DNA of 64,000 nt, taken from assembly GCA_036785705.1 (NCBI GenBank), contig JAWUZG010000004.1:8838501-8902500 (forward strand), given 5' to 3'. Below the pieces are notes generated by a model. The model saw only the letters and a program-made list of their open reading frames with translations. It did no database searches and was not told the DNA's origin. Below are positions 49,017 to 61,900 of the stretch, one piece after another. Each line of letters opens with the position of its first letter. Position 1 is the stretch's first letter. The DNA is from Acanthornis magna (lineage: Eukaryota > Chordata > Aves > Passeriformes > Acanthizidae). The translations under genes were made by a program, and so were the position numbers.

Positions 49017-50840
49017 CATATTATTAACAGGGCTCCTGCCTTATCTGTTTACATTGAATATGTTTTCTTAGATTTTCTGGAATAATCAGGAAAATAATAT
49101 TCTGAAGTTAAATCAACTTCATGAACACTGGCTCCTTTTTCACAATTTGTGTTGATGACTTCATGCCATGTTCCTTCTGTATGAACTCTTGAATGCTTTA
49201 TGTACACAAAAGCCAGTGACTTAAATACTCTCACTCCTAGTTATGATTTGCATCAGATCAAAATGGTTCCCTTTATTTGCTAAAAGCTATTCAGAAGTAT
49301 AGAAGTAAAATACTTAATGTAGGAATAAAATATATCTTTAAATAGGGAAATTCTATTATAGTCTTTGTTACACAGACTCCTGTAAAAGATTTTAAAAGAC
49401 CAATCAATCAGCCAAAAAAACCAACAAAAAACAAAGCAAAACAAACAAACAAAAAAAACCACAAGCAAGGAAACACTCACCACAAATCTAAACCTCTCAT
49501 TGCAGGTGTTTCTTTCATTGCTGATTTAATGCTTTAAGGAACATAATCAGAGAGTTTAAATTACCTGAAAGACGAAATAATCCTAAAATAGGAATCAAGC
49601 TCCCTAACTGCAAATGAAGCCACTGTGATGAAACAAGAAAGGAGGATTTATATGATCCTTGTAGATATTTTTTATTTCACAATACAGTTTATTCTATCAC
49701 AGTTGAACTAGACACTGCTTGATAAGTCACCCTGTTAGCTATGTTATGTCACCATATTACCAATTCCTTGGTAGCTTCCAACTTGCTGAGATAGCAATCA
49801 AAAGGATTTTTTTTCTTTTGTCCTCTTGCCCAGATGACTTATTTTCCTCAGCTTTCAATATCTGAGGGAAATATAACTACTCTTTTCCTAGTTTCACTTC
49901 TGCTCTAGCTAAAAGAAAATCAGAAGAAAAAAAAAAGTAGATGTAAATAATAATAAAACAATTTAAAGGTTATAATCTGATATAAAGTTTATTACATAAA
50001 ATCCTGTGTTAAGCAATCTTTACATGAAATTATGAATTGTCTAGGAAAACCTGTTTGGAGGTTAGAAAGGTAAGAAAGTAATCTATCAGGAATAGCATAG
50101 GCATAGTTGAGTCTGCTTTAGGCTGAGAATTAAACTAAGTTCTTAAACAGAACTTTAACAGTTCTGTACTTTTCCCTCTGTTTCTGAGCAACCAATTGTG
50201 GAAAAGCTACCTAAGAAAATAATAATCCAAATAACTATAAAATGAACAGCACATTGAAAGTTAAAGTGTAAATTAGTTATTTTCTGCATCTGTACATCTC
50301 ATACATTGAAGAAAGTTCTTTTCCTTAAGACTGCCCTTACATTATTAAAAAAGGTTATTGTTAGTACTGAATGGTTTAACTTTGAACACAGTCTTTAGCA
50401 CAAAAGTGATGACAAGAGTTTTATCACAATAAAATTTCTTACTCTTGGAATCTTTATCCTGGGGTTCAGCATTTTTGCTGATGGATACATCAGTCTTGCA
50501 ATGTTATGCGTGGTAGCCCTTTCCTGTGAAGTGAACTTGTAAGTGGATTTTGTTTTGGAAAGCAATTTAATGTTTGCTGATAACGTTGATTGGTACTTTG
50601 TCAGTGCTAGCTTTTAAGCTTCTGTTCTGGTCTGCTTAATTTTTTGAAATAACTTATTTGATTAAGTGATGCTTTACCACCAACAGTTCAGCTGGCTTTC
50701 TGCTGATAGTTGGATTTTCTGTCTTCTGTGCTATTTTGCACTTGCTGAGTCTCTTTATGATTAGAATTTAAAAGGGTAAGTTAGATTCAGACCTCTTCTC
50801 CCCCACTCTGCTGGTTTTTTTCTAGATATGTCCTAATAAA

Positions 50841-51390
50841 CTGGGACAGAGTGTACTCTCAGCAAGTTTGCAGATGACACAAACCTGGGAGTAGTGTCCG
50901 ATATACCAGAGTGTGATGCTGCCATCCAGAGGGACCTCCACAGGCTGAAAAAACAGACTGGCAGGAATGTCACAAAGGTCAACAATGAGAAATGCAAAGC
51001 CCTACCACATGGAAGGAACAACCCCTGGCACCAATGTATGCTGAGGGCCACACAGCTGGAAAACAGCTTGACAGAAAACAACCAGAGAGAAATGGTGCAT
51101 GGGCAGGGGAGGGAACTTATTAATGACAAAAAATACCTGAAGAAATGGTGCAAAGTGGATGGAAAAAAGTTCTTCAAGAGGTTCTACCTGAGCACCAGGA
51201 AGCACTTTTTCACTTTGAGGGTGATTGTGCACTAGCACAAGTTGCCCAGAGGGTTTGTGGATTCTTCCTCCTTGGAGATCTTTAAAAGCAGTGCAGATGT
51301 GGCTCTAAGTGTCCCTGAATGAGTAGGGGGTTGGACCAGATGATTCTGGAGCTCCCTTCCCATCTCAGACATGTGATTCTGTGACTGGGT
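50841..51390 (+). mobile_element. CR1 LINE 3' end, plus strand, internally deleted
   Basis: It begins with AGCAAGTTTGCAGATGACAC at about 50860, the well-known CR1 block in the 3' part of the reverse transcriptase, and continues GCTGCCATCCAGAGGGACCT. It finishes with GGGGGTTGGACCAGATGATT (51327) and TGTGATTCTGTGA, the CR1 tail. A 113-codon frame (50894-51235) keeps recognisable pieces of the CR1 polymerase tail, such as GRNNPWHQCML and TRKHFFTLRV. Two internal segments are missing compared with full elements: a large one near 51070-51105 and a smaller one near 51170. The reading frame survives across the deletions, but the protein lacks the catalytic region and cannot be functional. Confidence 0.88.
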
Positions 51391-54300
51391 AGACTCAATT
51401 GTTGCAATATCAGACCTATCTTTCCAGATGAAGACACCTTTTTTTGGCCTGGTCACTTATCTTGTTTTCTCAACATATATTTTATCTTTACTATGAAGTC
51501 ACCTGGTCTAGTGATCTCCATCCCCTCCCCTCTTCACCAATAGAAAAGGAAGTATGTTTTTGTGGAAAAATCATTTACTACTCATCATCATGCAAGATAA
51601 TTCCATTTATGACTTTCAAACTGATAGATATTTGCTAGAAATACATAAAAACCCTCATTTTTTACCAACTTCTCTAGAAGATATGTGCTTTTTCAAGGTA
51701 TTTTTTGGGAACATACTACAAGCCAAAAACTCCGATCTATTGCTGCCTCAATGAATAGCAGAACATCACTAACAAGGATAGTTTAAACAAGTCATACAAG
51801 ATTAAATAAAATATTCTTTAAATTGATCATATTCTATTTACTTTGTATTTATCTGGTAATTATTAATTTATATGATCTTATTGAATTTGAAAGAATAACT
51901 ATGAACAAGAGAAGATTCACCAGCTTAAAGGTTTCAAAATATAGTATTATGACAGCAAAGAGCTTTGGGTTTTTTTTTTTTTTAATGAAGCACGTGCCAT
52001 ATTTGTATTCTTTAATAGTTTGAATATCAGGAATGAACTTTTAGTATATGAAAGAACCTAATTATCAACTGCTGGTAATAATGTCACTGAAGTGTTCAAA
52101 GGCATATCAATATAATTCCCTAAAACAGGGAATGTACATCTGCTGTGAAACATAGTCCAGCAAATGTCCTGGAAATTTTACAAGAAAGGTGTACTTCTTT
52201 CAGCAAGAGAGTAGTTGGTCAGCTAAAAAGAAAACAAAATCCTGTGCTGATAGGAAAATATACCCACAGAAAAAATATTTAAAAGTCATTTGACCATAAA
52301 ACACATTTATAAAAGGCTGTCATGATAAAAGGCATGCTCAACATTTCAGAAATAGTAATCACAAGTGAGCACACAGGGCTGCAACAAACACAAACATTTC
52401 AGTGACCCTTTCAAATGCAATGGCTTGAAATTATAATCATTAGAACAACTAATTTCATATTTATGCACCATAAAAAAATGTCAAAAATACTGTTCATAGC
52501 TTTGAACATGCCAAAACACAAATGCAGAAACTTGGTCATTCAGATGTGATTTTTCTGTACCTAACCCTATTCTATTTGTTTTAAAAAGATTGCACTTGAT
52601 CTCTGAACATCTAAAGACCAGGAATAAAAAAGTAAGTCTGGAAATTATGTTAGGTATTTTTTTCTGATCATAACCTGTTTCTGATTAGCTGTGGCTGGAC
52701 ATTTTGGAATGAATAATTGCAGCTGAGCAGGAGAGACTAGCACAGCAATTTCTGACTGAACTGCTGTGGAAGGGTTTGTTTTGCTCTGTTAAACTGTTGC
52801 CCTGAAATTAATGTGTCAACAGTAAACAATTTCTTAAGATCTACAAGAGATGTCCAGTGTTCTACACTGGCCAGGATTCATCCCTCTCGTTTAAAGGCTT
52901 TGTCTCCTAAGGCTTTCAGTACAATTAGAGAGAGAGAAATGTGTACTGCCAGCATGTGATTCAGCCCACAAGCTATGATGCTCCTAAAAGCAGTTATAAC
53001 CTCGGCAGTTAAACTCGGTTGATGTGAAGCTCAGCTCTACCCATACTGCTTTTGAACTGTTGAGCTCTTTGCTATTCATGGCAAGTGTGAAATCACAACC
53101 TTCTGCACAGATGTGGTGCTTTTTTTCCTCTCTCAGTCTTTTAAAATAGCTTGTATGTTTCCTTTCTTTCCTCTCTTCACCTATTTTAAAACAGTTTTAG
53201 GATTACTTCCAGTGATAATCTTTTTGAAAAAAATTATGATGAGGCTTGTTTTTTTTTCATTAATTGATTAAAAAATAGTTCTTTCCTTGTAGGTGTGAGT
53301 TTTATTCAGTAACAAGAGCACCATATACCAGCAACAATAACACTACACAGTATACAAGCGTATTCTATAAATTGTAATACAGGTTTTGTCGAGCAAAAAT
53401 GCACATATATTCATAAAGACTGTATTCTGATGAACGTCATTTCTATGTCAGAAACAGATCTGAGCAATTGGACTTTCTTTCTGTACAGGTTTCATAGAGT
53501 TCTTTTGCATCACCAAAACAAGCTGTAATAGTCTCTCAGAAAAAATGCAGCTCATTGTAGTAACATGCTACGAAACACTTGTAGTGCCTAAGATGAACAA
53601 AGCATATTAATTTGTCAAAGCAAGCATGCCCTGTGAACTTCAACCTGAAAATGCGCATGTCTTTTTTATCCTGTTGTGAAGAATTTCTGTCTTTCCTACC
53701 AATAAGTTATTTGTAAAGAATAAACTTGTCAGTAAAATATTGTTAAATTGGTAGTTTTATCATTAATACTTATAGTAACTGATAACTATAAATTTATTGA
53801 AATTTTGTATTAAAATATATGTAAATTATTCCATTTTGTACTGACCTAATGTTATTCATGAGTGCCCTACAACTGAAAAACAGAACTTTCCAAAGTATCA
53901 CCATGTTTAATTGGGATCATGATACTAATCTGTACTGATTTTTGCTCCGAATTATTGCAGACCAGAGATGATGATTCAAAAGCACTAAACACCCTGCCTT
54001 TTCCTAATTAAGATAAGAGTTTTCTATTTTATGAAGATTTTCCTTTTGCTTTTTATAAAACCATCATATCACCTGGAATGTTTTAACTTTAATTTTACTC
54101 TTTTCGCTGAGCCAGAGTAGTAATTTAAGCAAGTAACAGATTAATGGTTTCCTTTATTCCCCCCAGAGGACATTTGCCAAGAGCTTATACTAATACAGGT
54201 CAAACTTTGAGCCAAAATAACTTAATAGTATCCTTTTAAGGAAGGATGGTACTCATTCTTTTGTTTTGCTAATGACATTACATAGTGGCACATTACTGAA

Positions 54301-56283
54301 AGGTAGGAAAATCTGCAGAGATTAAGAGTGTTATTCATATTCGCATTTCACTGTAAAATCAGGTCTTCTCTTTAAGTACAAATCTTTGTGCCAATCTGCT
54401 CTATTTCAATGCTCGGGGGGAAAACTATATCTGTCAAGTAAGTTTTCCAACACAGCTTAAATCAAATGTCAGAATAAAATTTGTACTCATTCTCTTTATG
54501 GACATATTTTTATGAGCATGTTTAATACTCAGAGGAGATTTACAAATAAATAGTTAAAAGAAACTTGTATCTGTTTTGCTCAGCCAGCAGTTTGAAACTC
54601 AGAAAGTGCTCCTCAGTGTGAATAAAATGTATTTGAAAATAAAATTTTACTTTATAATTGGAATATCTGAGATTCCTGCTTGCAGCAGCCATCTTGCTGA
54701 CAAAATACCAAGAGTGATGCCCTAAGTAACATTCTATTAAAAAAAAAAGGCTGCTTTTAATATTGTACTGGCATACTGGTAGATGCTAGTTTTGTATTTC
54801 CTTCCCTGCGTAGGTTACTGGGAGGAAAAGTACAGTTTTATGTGCACAGAACAAAGGAACACAGTTTAATTGTGACAGCTAAATGATACGCAGGAATAAT
54901 TTATACTAAGGTACGAGAACCAGTTAGAAAATGTTGGTATTTGCAAGTAATGTAACTTTGGCTCTTGTACATAGGAAAACTTAAGTCAAATTTTAGTGTA
55001 AATTTGTAGTTTCCCAATTGTCTTTCAGTGTTTTATTGCAGAGAGTAGGTTTACATAGTATATTTAAAAAACGTATCTGTGATCTCTGACCTTCCTAGCA
55101 TAACACAGATATGAAATAAATGAATGGTAATTCTTAGCAGGGTTTGTTAACTTGGGCCTGGCAGCCTATTGTTGTGGTCATGGAAGTTTCATGTGGTTGT
55201 GAAGCTTAGGCAGAGCAATGTGTTCTTAATTACATATTATCATACTTTGGGTAAACTTTGGCCCTGCTTCCAATTTTAAATGCATGCTGATGTGTGGTGT
55301 TGGAGTGTATCCTATTAGAATATTTCTGTGTAATTTCTTCTAGAGACATGTGCAAGCAGATTATAATTCTGGCTGTCTGGGCTGTATGATAGTCAATATC
55401 TTGAGGCTAATATTAACACTATAAATCAATGCTGATTTCTTCTATTCCAGTTTGGAGAGTGATAGATTTGGGTAGTTAGGTCCTGCTTAGGCTGATTTCA
55501 TAAAAAATAGTTAAGACAGATACTAGAGGAGACAATGTGGGTCCTGCAATGAGAAGTCAAAAAAACTTTTTAAAAGTTGTGTACCAACAGTCCTTTTTAC
55601 AGATATCTATGACTAAGTGGGCTCAATATGCCTTACCATTATTAGACCTTTAAAAGGTAATATATTGCCTCAATATCCTATGCTTTTTTCCTAGGAGATT
55701 GTATATTTCTCTAATTATCCTTTTCTCCCCGTTTTTCCAAGTTCCTTCTTATTTCATTTTTCTTTTTCCTTACTGTAAACACTTTCAACTAAATGTTAGC
55801 ATCATGAATGAGGTCCATGCAAGATAAGGATTTTTATCTGAACATATTTAATTGTAGCACATTGATTCACTTCTGCTTTTAAACAAAAATATCCTTTTAT
55901 ATATCATTATATCACAGTATATGTTGCAGTATAATTGTTGGGAAGACTTGATTAGTATTTGTGTGTACTAGCAAATAAAATATTAATGAGAATATTTTTG
56001 AGCATGGAGATAATATAGGATAGCCCCTACATACGCCAGTTAACAAGGCCTCAGACACATATGGTTTCATGCGAGCTGCTTGCTACAAGTGTAATGAATC
56101 TACCAGATTCTGAGCATTCCTGTGAATAGTCTGGGAATGGGATAGCAGCCACAAGCCTGTGAAGGCGCTTTGCAGCACTTCTGCAAGTATGGATGATTAA
56201 GCTCCTGAGTGATGTTGGAATTATCAGCATAGCCAGGGAGTCTTTGGCATCCCGTGTTCTGCTACAACTTATAATGTTTTCCT
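51391..56283. other. Non-coding DNA without recognised repeats
   Basis: Nearly 5 kb with no transposon that I can name. The stretch 52680-53130 and parts of 53460-53680 and 54560-54720 have higher sequence complexity than typical AT-rich background and no open frame, which might reflect conserved regulatory sequence. This is a guess from texture only. Confidence 0.35.
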
Positions 56284-56537
56284 CAGTGCTTACTTTGTGC
56301 TTTTTGTTCTCCTGCTGCCCCACCCAGATGTCAAGTGGGTTTTGTTGTTTTGACTGCTGGAAAGAGTTCTCTTTGTACCTTCATAAGGACAAAGAGAGAA
56401 CAGCCATATCTCACTCACATAAAACTTAATAGATTCAGAGGTCAGATATAGGTGTTGAATGGTTTCTGATATTCAGTAGATTACATATCTGCTGGTAAAA
56501 ATCAGGCAAATGCAAAAGATATGTTATTTTCAGCATT
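56284..56537 (+). repeat. Unidentified interspersed repeat, copy 1
   Basis: About 254 bases closely matching 63267-63522 in the same orientation, starting with CAGTGCTTACTTTGTGCTTT and ending at TATTTTCAGCATT. The first 60 bases differ at only a few positions; later parts have substitutions and small indels. Both copies lack an open frame with known domains. It may be part of a larger low-copy element (the sequence at 56050-56283 could be its 5' extension, absent from copy 2) or a local duplication. Confidence 0.85.
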
Positions 56538-58318
56538 TTTTTTTCTTTAATAACCACCTGCATTTGAAAAAAAAACAAAACATTCAATCATATTTAACCA
56601 TAAAACCACAAGTCCTATGTGCCGAATTTCAGAATATGCTTCACAATTGTGAATTTCAAGCAGATAAAACTAAATCCTTTGTCAGTCTACACTGCCTAAC
56701 TTTCATAAAAGCTGTCTTCTGCTCTTACCTGTTCTTTGAGCAAGGAAGTATAACTTCCATCCAATGCCTAGGCCCAGTGAACACCATTCTTGAACACATA
56801 AGCACACCTCAACAATTTTGACTGGTATTACAAATTACTCTAATCTGCAAACTGTCTGAAAGATAAACATTGCTATGTTCATCCTTGTAGGACCAAATTT
56901 GATCTTGTACATCTAACCTGTCTTTAATTCAGTGAAAGATTTGTAGGGCCCTCAACATTTGTCCTGGTTTTGTACCTACAAGTTTTGGTGAGAAATATAC
57001 CATTGAAAGATGTATTGTAGATTTGAAAATGTTACAACTGAAATTAAAATTCCTGCTTTTAGCTCATTTGCAGAGACATCCTAATGAAGTGATTTTGATA
57101 ATGATATAGTAGTATATCAGTAATATGATTCCTTTTAAAAAAAAGATTTTCAAATAAAGAAGCTGTGGTAGTGTGATGTTTCCTTAAAAAAAAAAAAAAA
57201 AAAACAAACCTGAAAAAACCAAAACAACTGATTTCAAATAAGGAAAGTAAAGGATCTGATCCTGCAATCCGAGTGTGTACAAAAATAGGCCCTCCAGGAC
57301 CCTGTGGATGGCGGTCATCATAACTTCAGCTATCCAGAAGGCAGATGGTCACATCTGAATTGCCCTCTTATGCTTCCTTTGTCATAAAGGAAGAAATTAG
57401 TATGTTTTGTGCCTTTCTCTAATCAGTTTTAGACTTCTGATTCAGAATTAATTGTGTCCTATGAGTATTAATTTGTCTCCATTTATTACAAAAGGTGTCA
57501 AGATCAGTAGGTCAAACTATCTGTCATATAGATATTTACATTTGGCCGAAGGAATTCCAGCCCAAATTTCCAAGAGAATACTTGCATTTGAAACTTAGCA
57601 CACTGTAGTACCAAGACAGATTCCTACTGTGTACTCAATCTCACCACTGACATTGTTTTGTGTCCTTAAATAGTATTAAAACTTTTTGACAGTTTTAATT
57701 AGTGTGTAGATAATTCCTGTTCTTTAAAATAAGCAGGATCTAAATAATTAGTGAGCTATAAATAATTCAGGTAGAAGAGACATTGGGGGCCTTCTAGAGA
57801 CCATAATCTATCAACAATTGAGAACATTAACATCAGGCATTCCAGCCATCTTTCTAATAAGAGTATTAAATATGCAGCCAGATCCAAAAGATGAAAGTAG
57901 AGATCTGACCTCCATTCAGCAACATAAATAATTAATCCATCTGTCTATCCACCTATCATCAATCTACTACATAGAATGCTTCAGCTGTTTCTGTAAGTTT
58001 TGTAGAAAGAGAGGACTTGGGGAATTAAAGGAGTTTGTAACTAGAACCATGCGGTTTGAATAAACCTTTCTTGATTGCACTTGATCTTTTCAGGAGAGTC
58101 ATAAATTATTTTTTCCTTGTACTTGTGGTGATTTCCACTCTTAACTTGAGGCTATCAGGGTTGAAAATGTAGTTTGCTACCCTGAGTGTTTTGTTTGCTG
58201 TAGTGTTACATACAACTGCTTCTTTTTACTTCCATTGTCTCAATGTTAGAAATAGCATTCAGCAAGAACAGCACATGCCATGTAAGGTCCTGCAATGCTA
58301 TTCAAAGACAGGACTTGT
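56538..58318. other. AT-rich non-coding DNA
   Basis: No element called. It contains a 19-base A run at 57186-57204. The patch 57777-57830 has a faint CR1-tail look but is too diverged to assign. Confidence 0.45.
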
Positions 58319-58531
58319 TCAAATAAAGTCTGATTTTTTGGCATCTTTGAATAGGGAAAAACTCTTGTAAGGAATCGAATCTCCTGAAGAGGGTATCTGG
58401 TTGCTATTTGGATGGTCATGGGAGCCTGTTGCAAGGGCCCTTTCACCGGTATCTTCATCTGAATCAGCTGAGACTTTCAAATTGTTGTGATGAATTCTTA
58501 TAACAAGATGTTTGATGGCATTATGTGGCCA
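58319..58531 (-). CDS. Candidate terminal exon, unidentified
   Basis: 71 codons including a TGA stop at 58321-58319, on the minus strand after an AG preceded by a modest pyrimidine stretch (GCATTTTCTGAAG). The peptide is hydrophilic, with an acidic patch (SADSDEDTGE) and an Asn/Ser/Pro-rich part, ending FKDAKKSDFI, the style of a cytoplasmic tail. A second frame is also open over much of the interval (58458-58246), which weakens the case. The acceptor is poor. May be chance. Confidence 0.22.
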   Translation of the reverse strand, partial: WPHNAIKHLVIRIHHNNLKVSADSDEDTGERALATGSHDHPNSNQIPSSGDSIPYKSFSLFKDAKKSDFI

Positions 58532-58678
58532 CTTCAGAAAATGCATTATCTTTCTTGTTGTAGTATCTTATGTGCACAAAACACCTGTTTTCTGTCTTTG
58601 CTATATGCAATAGACAGCTATGTGACCAAACCTGCATAAGCAGAAACAGTTATTTTATATTATTTATATGTCTTTTAG

Positions 58679-58782
58679 TCAAATCTACATCAGTAGAGTC
58701 TCTAATACAGCCAAATTTCCCACCCAGGAGGAGCAACACATTTAAGCGCACAAATAGCATCTACCGACTGGTCTATGCATAG
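58679..58782 (+). CDS. Candidate terminal exon, plus strand, unidentified
   Basis: On the plus strand an acceptor TTATATGTCTTTTAG is followed by two bases, 33 codons and a TAG stop. The peptide is basic and Ser/Asn-rich (VESLIQPNFPPRRSNT, then SIYRLVYA at the end), plausible as a protein C-terminus. No upstream exon was found to pair with it, and the minus-strand candidate only 150 bases away makes a genuine gene here doubtful. Confidence 0.22.
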
Positions 58783-58930
58783 CCTGGGAAATGTCTGTGA
58801 CTGTCCAAAACTCTCAGTTTCTGCAGTGGTTAATCAAAGGCTTTGTTTGACAGTGGATAGGAGTTAGGTCAATCATCTTGTCTCAAGTCAGCCTGCTGTT
58901 TTGAATCAGTTCATTGTCTCATCTGTGCAG

Positions 58931-58969
58931 AGACCAGCCAGAGAGTTTCAAAGAGTGACTGAGAGCACG
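58931..58969 (+). CDS. Candidate 39-base exon, plus strand
   Basis: Thirteen codons between a good acceptor (GTCTCATCTGTGCAG) and a strong donor (GTGAGT). Length is a multiple of three and it is open in frame 0. It could be a small coding or non-coding exon, or a decoy. It follows the candidate terminal exon at 58679-58782, so it would not belong to the same transcript end. Confidence 0.2.
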
Positions 58970-61900
58970 GTGAGTGCATGCAATATCCTTCACACCCAGC
59001 CAAACAGTTGTAGCTGTAGGGAAAACTTGAATTTCATCCTTACATCGCTCTTATATCCCATACCAACAGAAATACACAAATTACTTGGACAGGTAAATGT
59101 GTAAAATATAGAGGAGCTAAATTATTGTTCAGGGCTACTTCTTGAAAAGAGAAGTAGAGCCTTTCGATGCTTTGCAATCCTTATTCTGCTTTCTGTACTA
59201 GATAGAACAGATGAAGATTACAAAGCTCTGAAAATCATAAAGCCAGAAATTTCTATTCAACCGCATGCATTTATCACTATGCCAGTCAGCTTTAGAAATT
59301 TCTTTATATTTGTGTTTTAAAATGTGAAGGATAACTTTGTGGCTTTTTTAAATATCTCTTAGTTCTTGCACATACTCTTAGAGGGCTTCTCAGCTACAGT
59401 CCTGTTCAAACTGCAGTAATACTTCTACTCCCATTATTACGACCAACCTTTTCTAAACGTGAATAATTATTAAAAAAAAAAAAAAAAACAAACAAAAACC
59501 CAAGCAGTCAGCTTTATCTCATTTGTATTAATTATATTCTGTATTCCATTTTTTTTGTGTGTCATTAAATACATTTGGGAAAAGATTCATTTTTGTTGTT
59601 CCTACACATGTTTTTTCATTATAATTGTTTCTATTGCAGAACTAATTAAATATTCTAAAGTTCTCTCCTTTAAATGTAATGACCTTTTAATGAAATGTAT
59701 ACATATTCCTCACTATTATTAGCTAACTTTTAGCTACTTTTTCTATTTTTCTCTCTTTCACTTATTGCTGCAATAACACGTTGCACTTAAATAATGTTAT
59801 TAACGTGGGAATTTTGACAGAGGCAAAAAGTTCACTCTAGCTCATACAGATTAGATAATCACAGGTTATTATAACCTAGATTTCAAGAAACAGGTCTCAA
59901 ATTTTTTTATCTTGATATTTTGATGCTTGGCTCAGCGCATTTCACCCTCATTTGCCTGAGTATTTGCATGTCTTAAACTTCTCTGGAAATACTAATTTAA
60001 TAATAAGTCAAGAAAAGTACCTTTAGAAAGGAGGACTCTAGAAGGGTCTTCTAAGGTCAGACATCTGACTTTCCTACCGACCTGTTCCCCTTCTCTGCAA
60101 ACAAGCTCCTAAACTTACCATAACCAAAGCTGGATTGTTGAATATTGTAAGACGCATGATGTGGATACCTCCCTAAATTGTTTCAGATGGCAAGCCTTAG
60201 CCAATGGCTCCCTGAAACTGTCTTGAAAATACAGACTTATGTGGCTTGACTTTGGAAGTGAATGTAAGACATTAGTTTCCTGACTGCTAGAACTTTCCTT
60301 CTGCTTCATGTGAGCACTGTCCCATGTGGATATTAACAGTCTGTTGGGCCTAAAAATTGAGATAAATTCTAGCTGTAATTCATTAAAAAAAAGTTTGATG
60401 GTATGATATTTCTGCAGCTGCTTCTCTAAGTCCTAATAACCTAAAACATCAGGGGAGTCAGAACCCACAATAGCAAGAAAAGTAAAACATTTAAAATAAA
60501 AGACAATTCAAAAGGATAGACAAGTATGGAAGCAATTTACTTTACAATGATTAGGTGAGCCACATGATGTTAGCTTAGTTTTCCAGGAGTCTCTGTCATC
60601 CCAAGGATCTATTGGATATGTAACATAGCTGATGGGTAAAGTTAGGGTAGGCAGAGTGTGCTCTGGGACCAGCTCACCCAAAGCCACTTACGAATAAATT
60701 ATCAAAACTACTTGTGGGGAAACAAGACATATTTATACATGGCAACATAGCAGGCCACTAAATCATGCTGAAATTGCTCTCTTATATTTGTTTCTCAAGA
60801 AATAAGTGATTGTAATTGTGTGCAATCATTTGTACCAATTTGGTATTGCATCCTTCAATTGGCAAGTATAAGGCCCCAAACAAGCCATTTAATGAGACTC
60901 TTAAGGGCTTAGTTGTTCATATACCCTGAGTTAGATGCATGGGAGAAATACCACCAAGATATTCTCAAGAGGTCAAACCAACAAAAAGAACTTTTCTGAC
61001 ACCTTTAGAAAATCAGAGAACTTTGGCAAAAGCTTTAGAGCAGCATTAAGTCAACATAAAATGCTTCCCAAAACACTAACTTGGCCCATTTAACTTAGCA
61101 AACTCTAGGCCCAATTGATTTTAAGCTACTTAAAAATTCAAAGCAGAGGGAATTAGAAGAAGAAAGACAGTCCTTTTTGCAGATTCAGTTATAAAAACAT
61201 AGAAGCAATTTATTAAGTTCCTTTTAAGAAATGAAAAGGAGTGTTCTCGAATCTATCTGCATCATCCAAAATCATATCACCTCCAAATCTGTATAAAAAG
61301 TAATTGACTTCTGCCCATGCTTTGTATAGATGTTAGCCACTCTTCTGTTTGGATATGTAATTATTTATCACGAATAGCACATGGTGTTGGATTGGTGTAC
61401 TGACATAATTTAACATACATTATGCTCAAATACTATTCCTTACAGAGTAAGTGTGTGAATGGGTTGAAGAATGAGTGACAGCTCACACATGCAAAATTTG
61501 TGAGGTGAATTAGCAATCTTAAATATCTACGATTGATTAGTGTGCACAGCTTCATTATTAATGTGGAAAATGCATGTGAATATAGTTCTTGTCATCTACA
61601 TATCACAACTTGATGTTCTAGATTCAATCAAAAAATTCCATAATTTATAGAGTAGTGTTATGTTACGGCTATTGGCTCCTGCATCCTCTTTTCAAAGATC
61701 TTATCTGCAAAGGAGAAGCTTGATTGATTTTGGTAACCTGCCAGACTTTTCTGCCAAGTAATGGTTTCCAAATAGAGACTTTTTGGTGCAGGTTATGCTA
61801 TGAGGTTATGTTTAAAAGGATGTGGGAAGCATGAACTACCTAATTTAATAATAAGATAAAAATTATGCATTAATCTCTAAAGATAATGACAGAGATTACT

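Larger units (their letters stand above)
44730..50840. other. AT-rich non-coding DNA, possibly intronic
   Basis: Could contain upstream exons of the minus-strand series, but none fits. Short segments with both splice dinucleotides occur at 45085-45041 (a good GTGAGT donor, wrong phase), 47914-47892 (23 bases) and 48284-48252 (33 bases). Simple repeats: AC array 45383-45402, TA array 48999-49016, A/C-rich tracts 45950-46085 and 49410-49465. No named transposon was recognised here. Confidence 0.4.

Noticed and set aside
49410..49465. Regularly spaced short A/C-rich repeats resembling an array
   Set aside because: Simple low-complexity AAAC/CAAAA sequence without unique spacers; not a CRISPR array, and the genome is eukaryotic.
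57777..57830. Faint CR1 3' tail similarity
   Set aside because: Too diverged and short; several mismatches in each diagnostic block.
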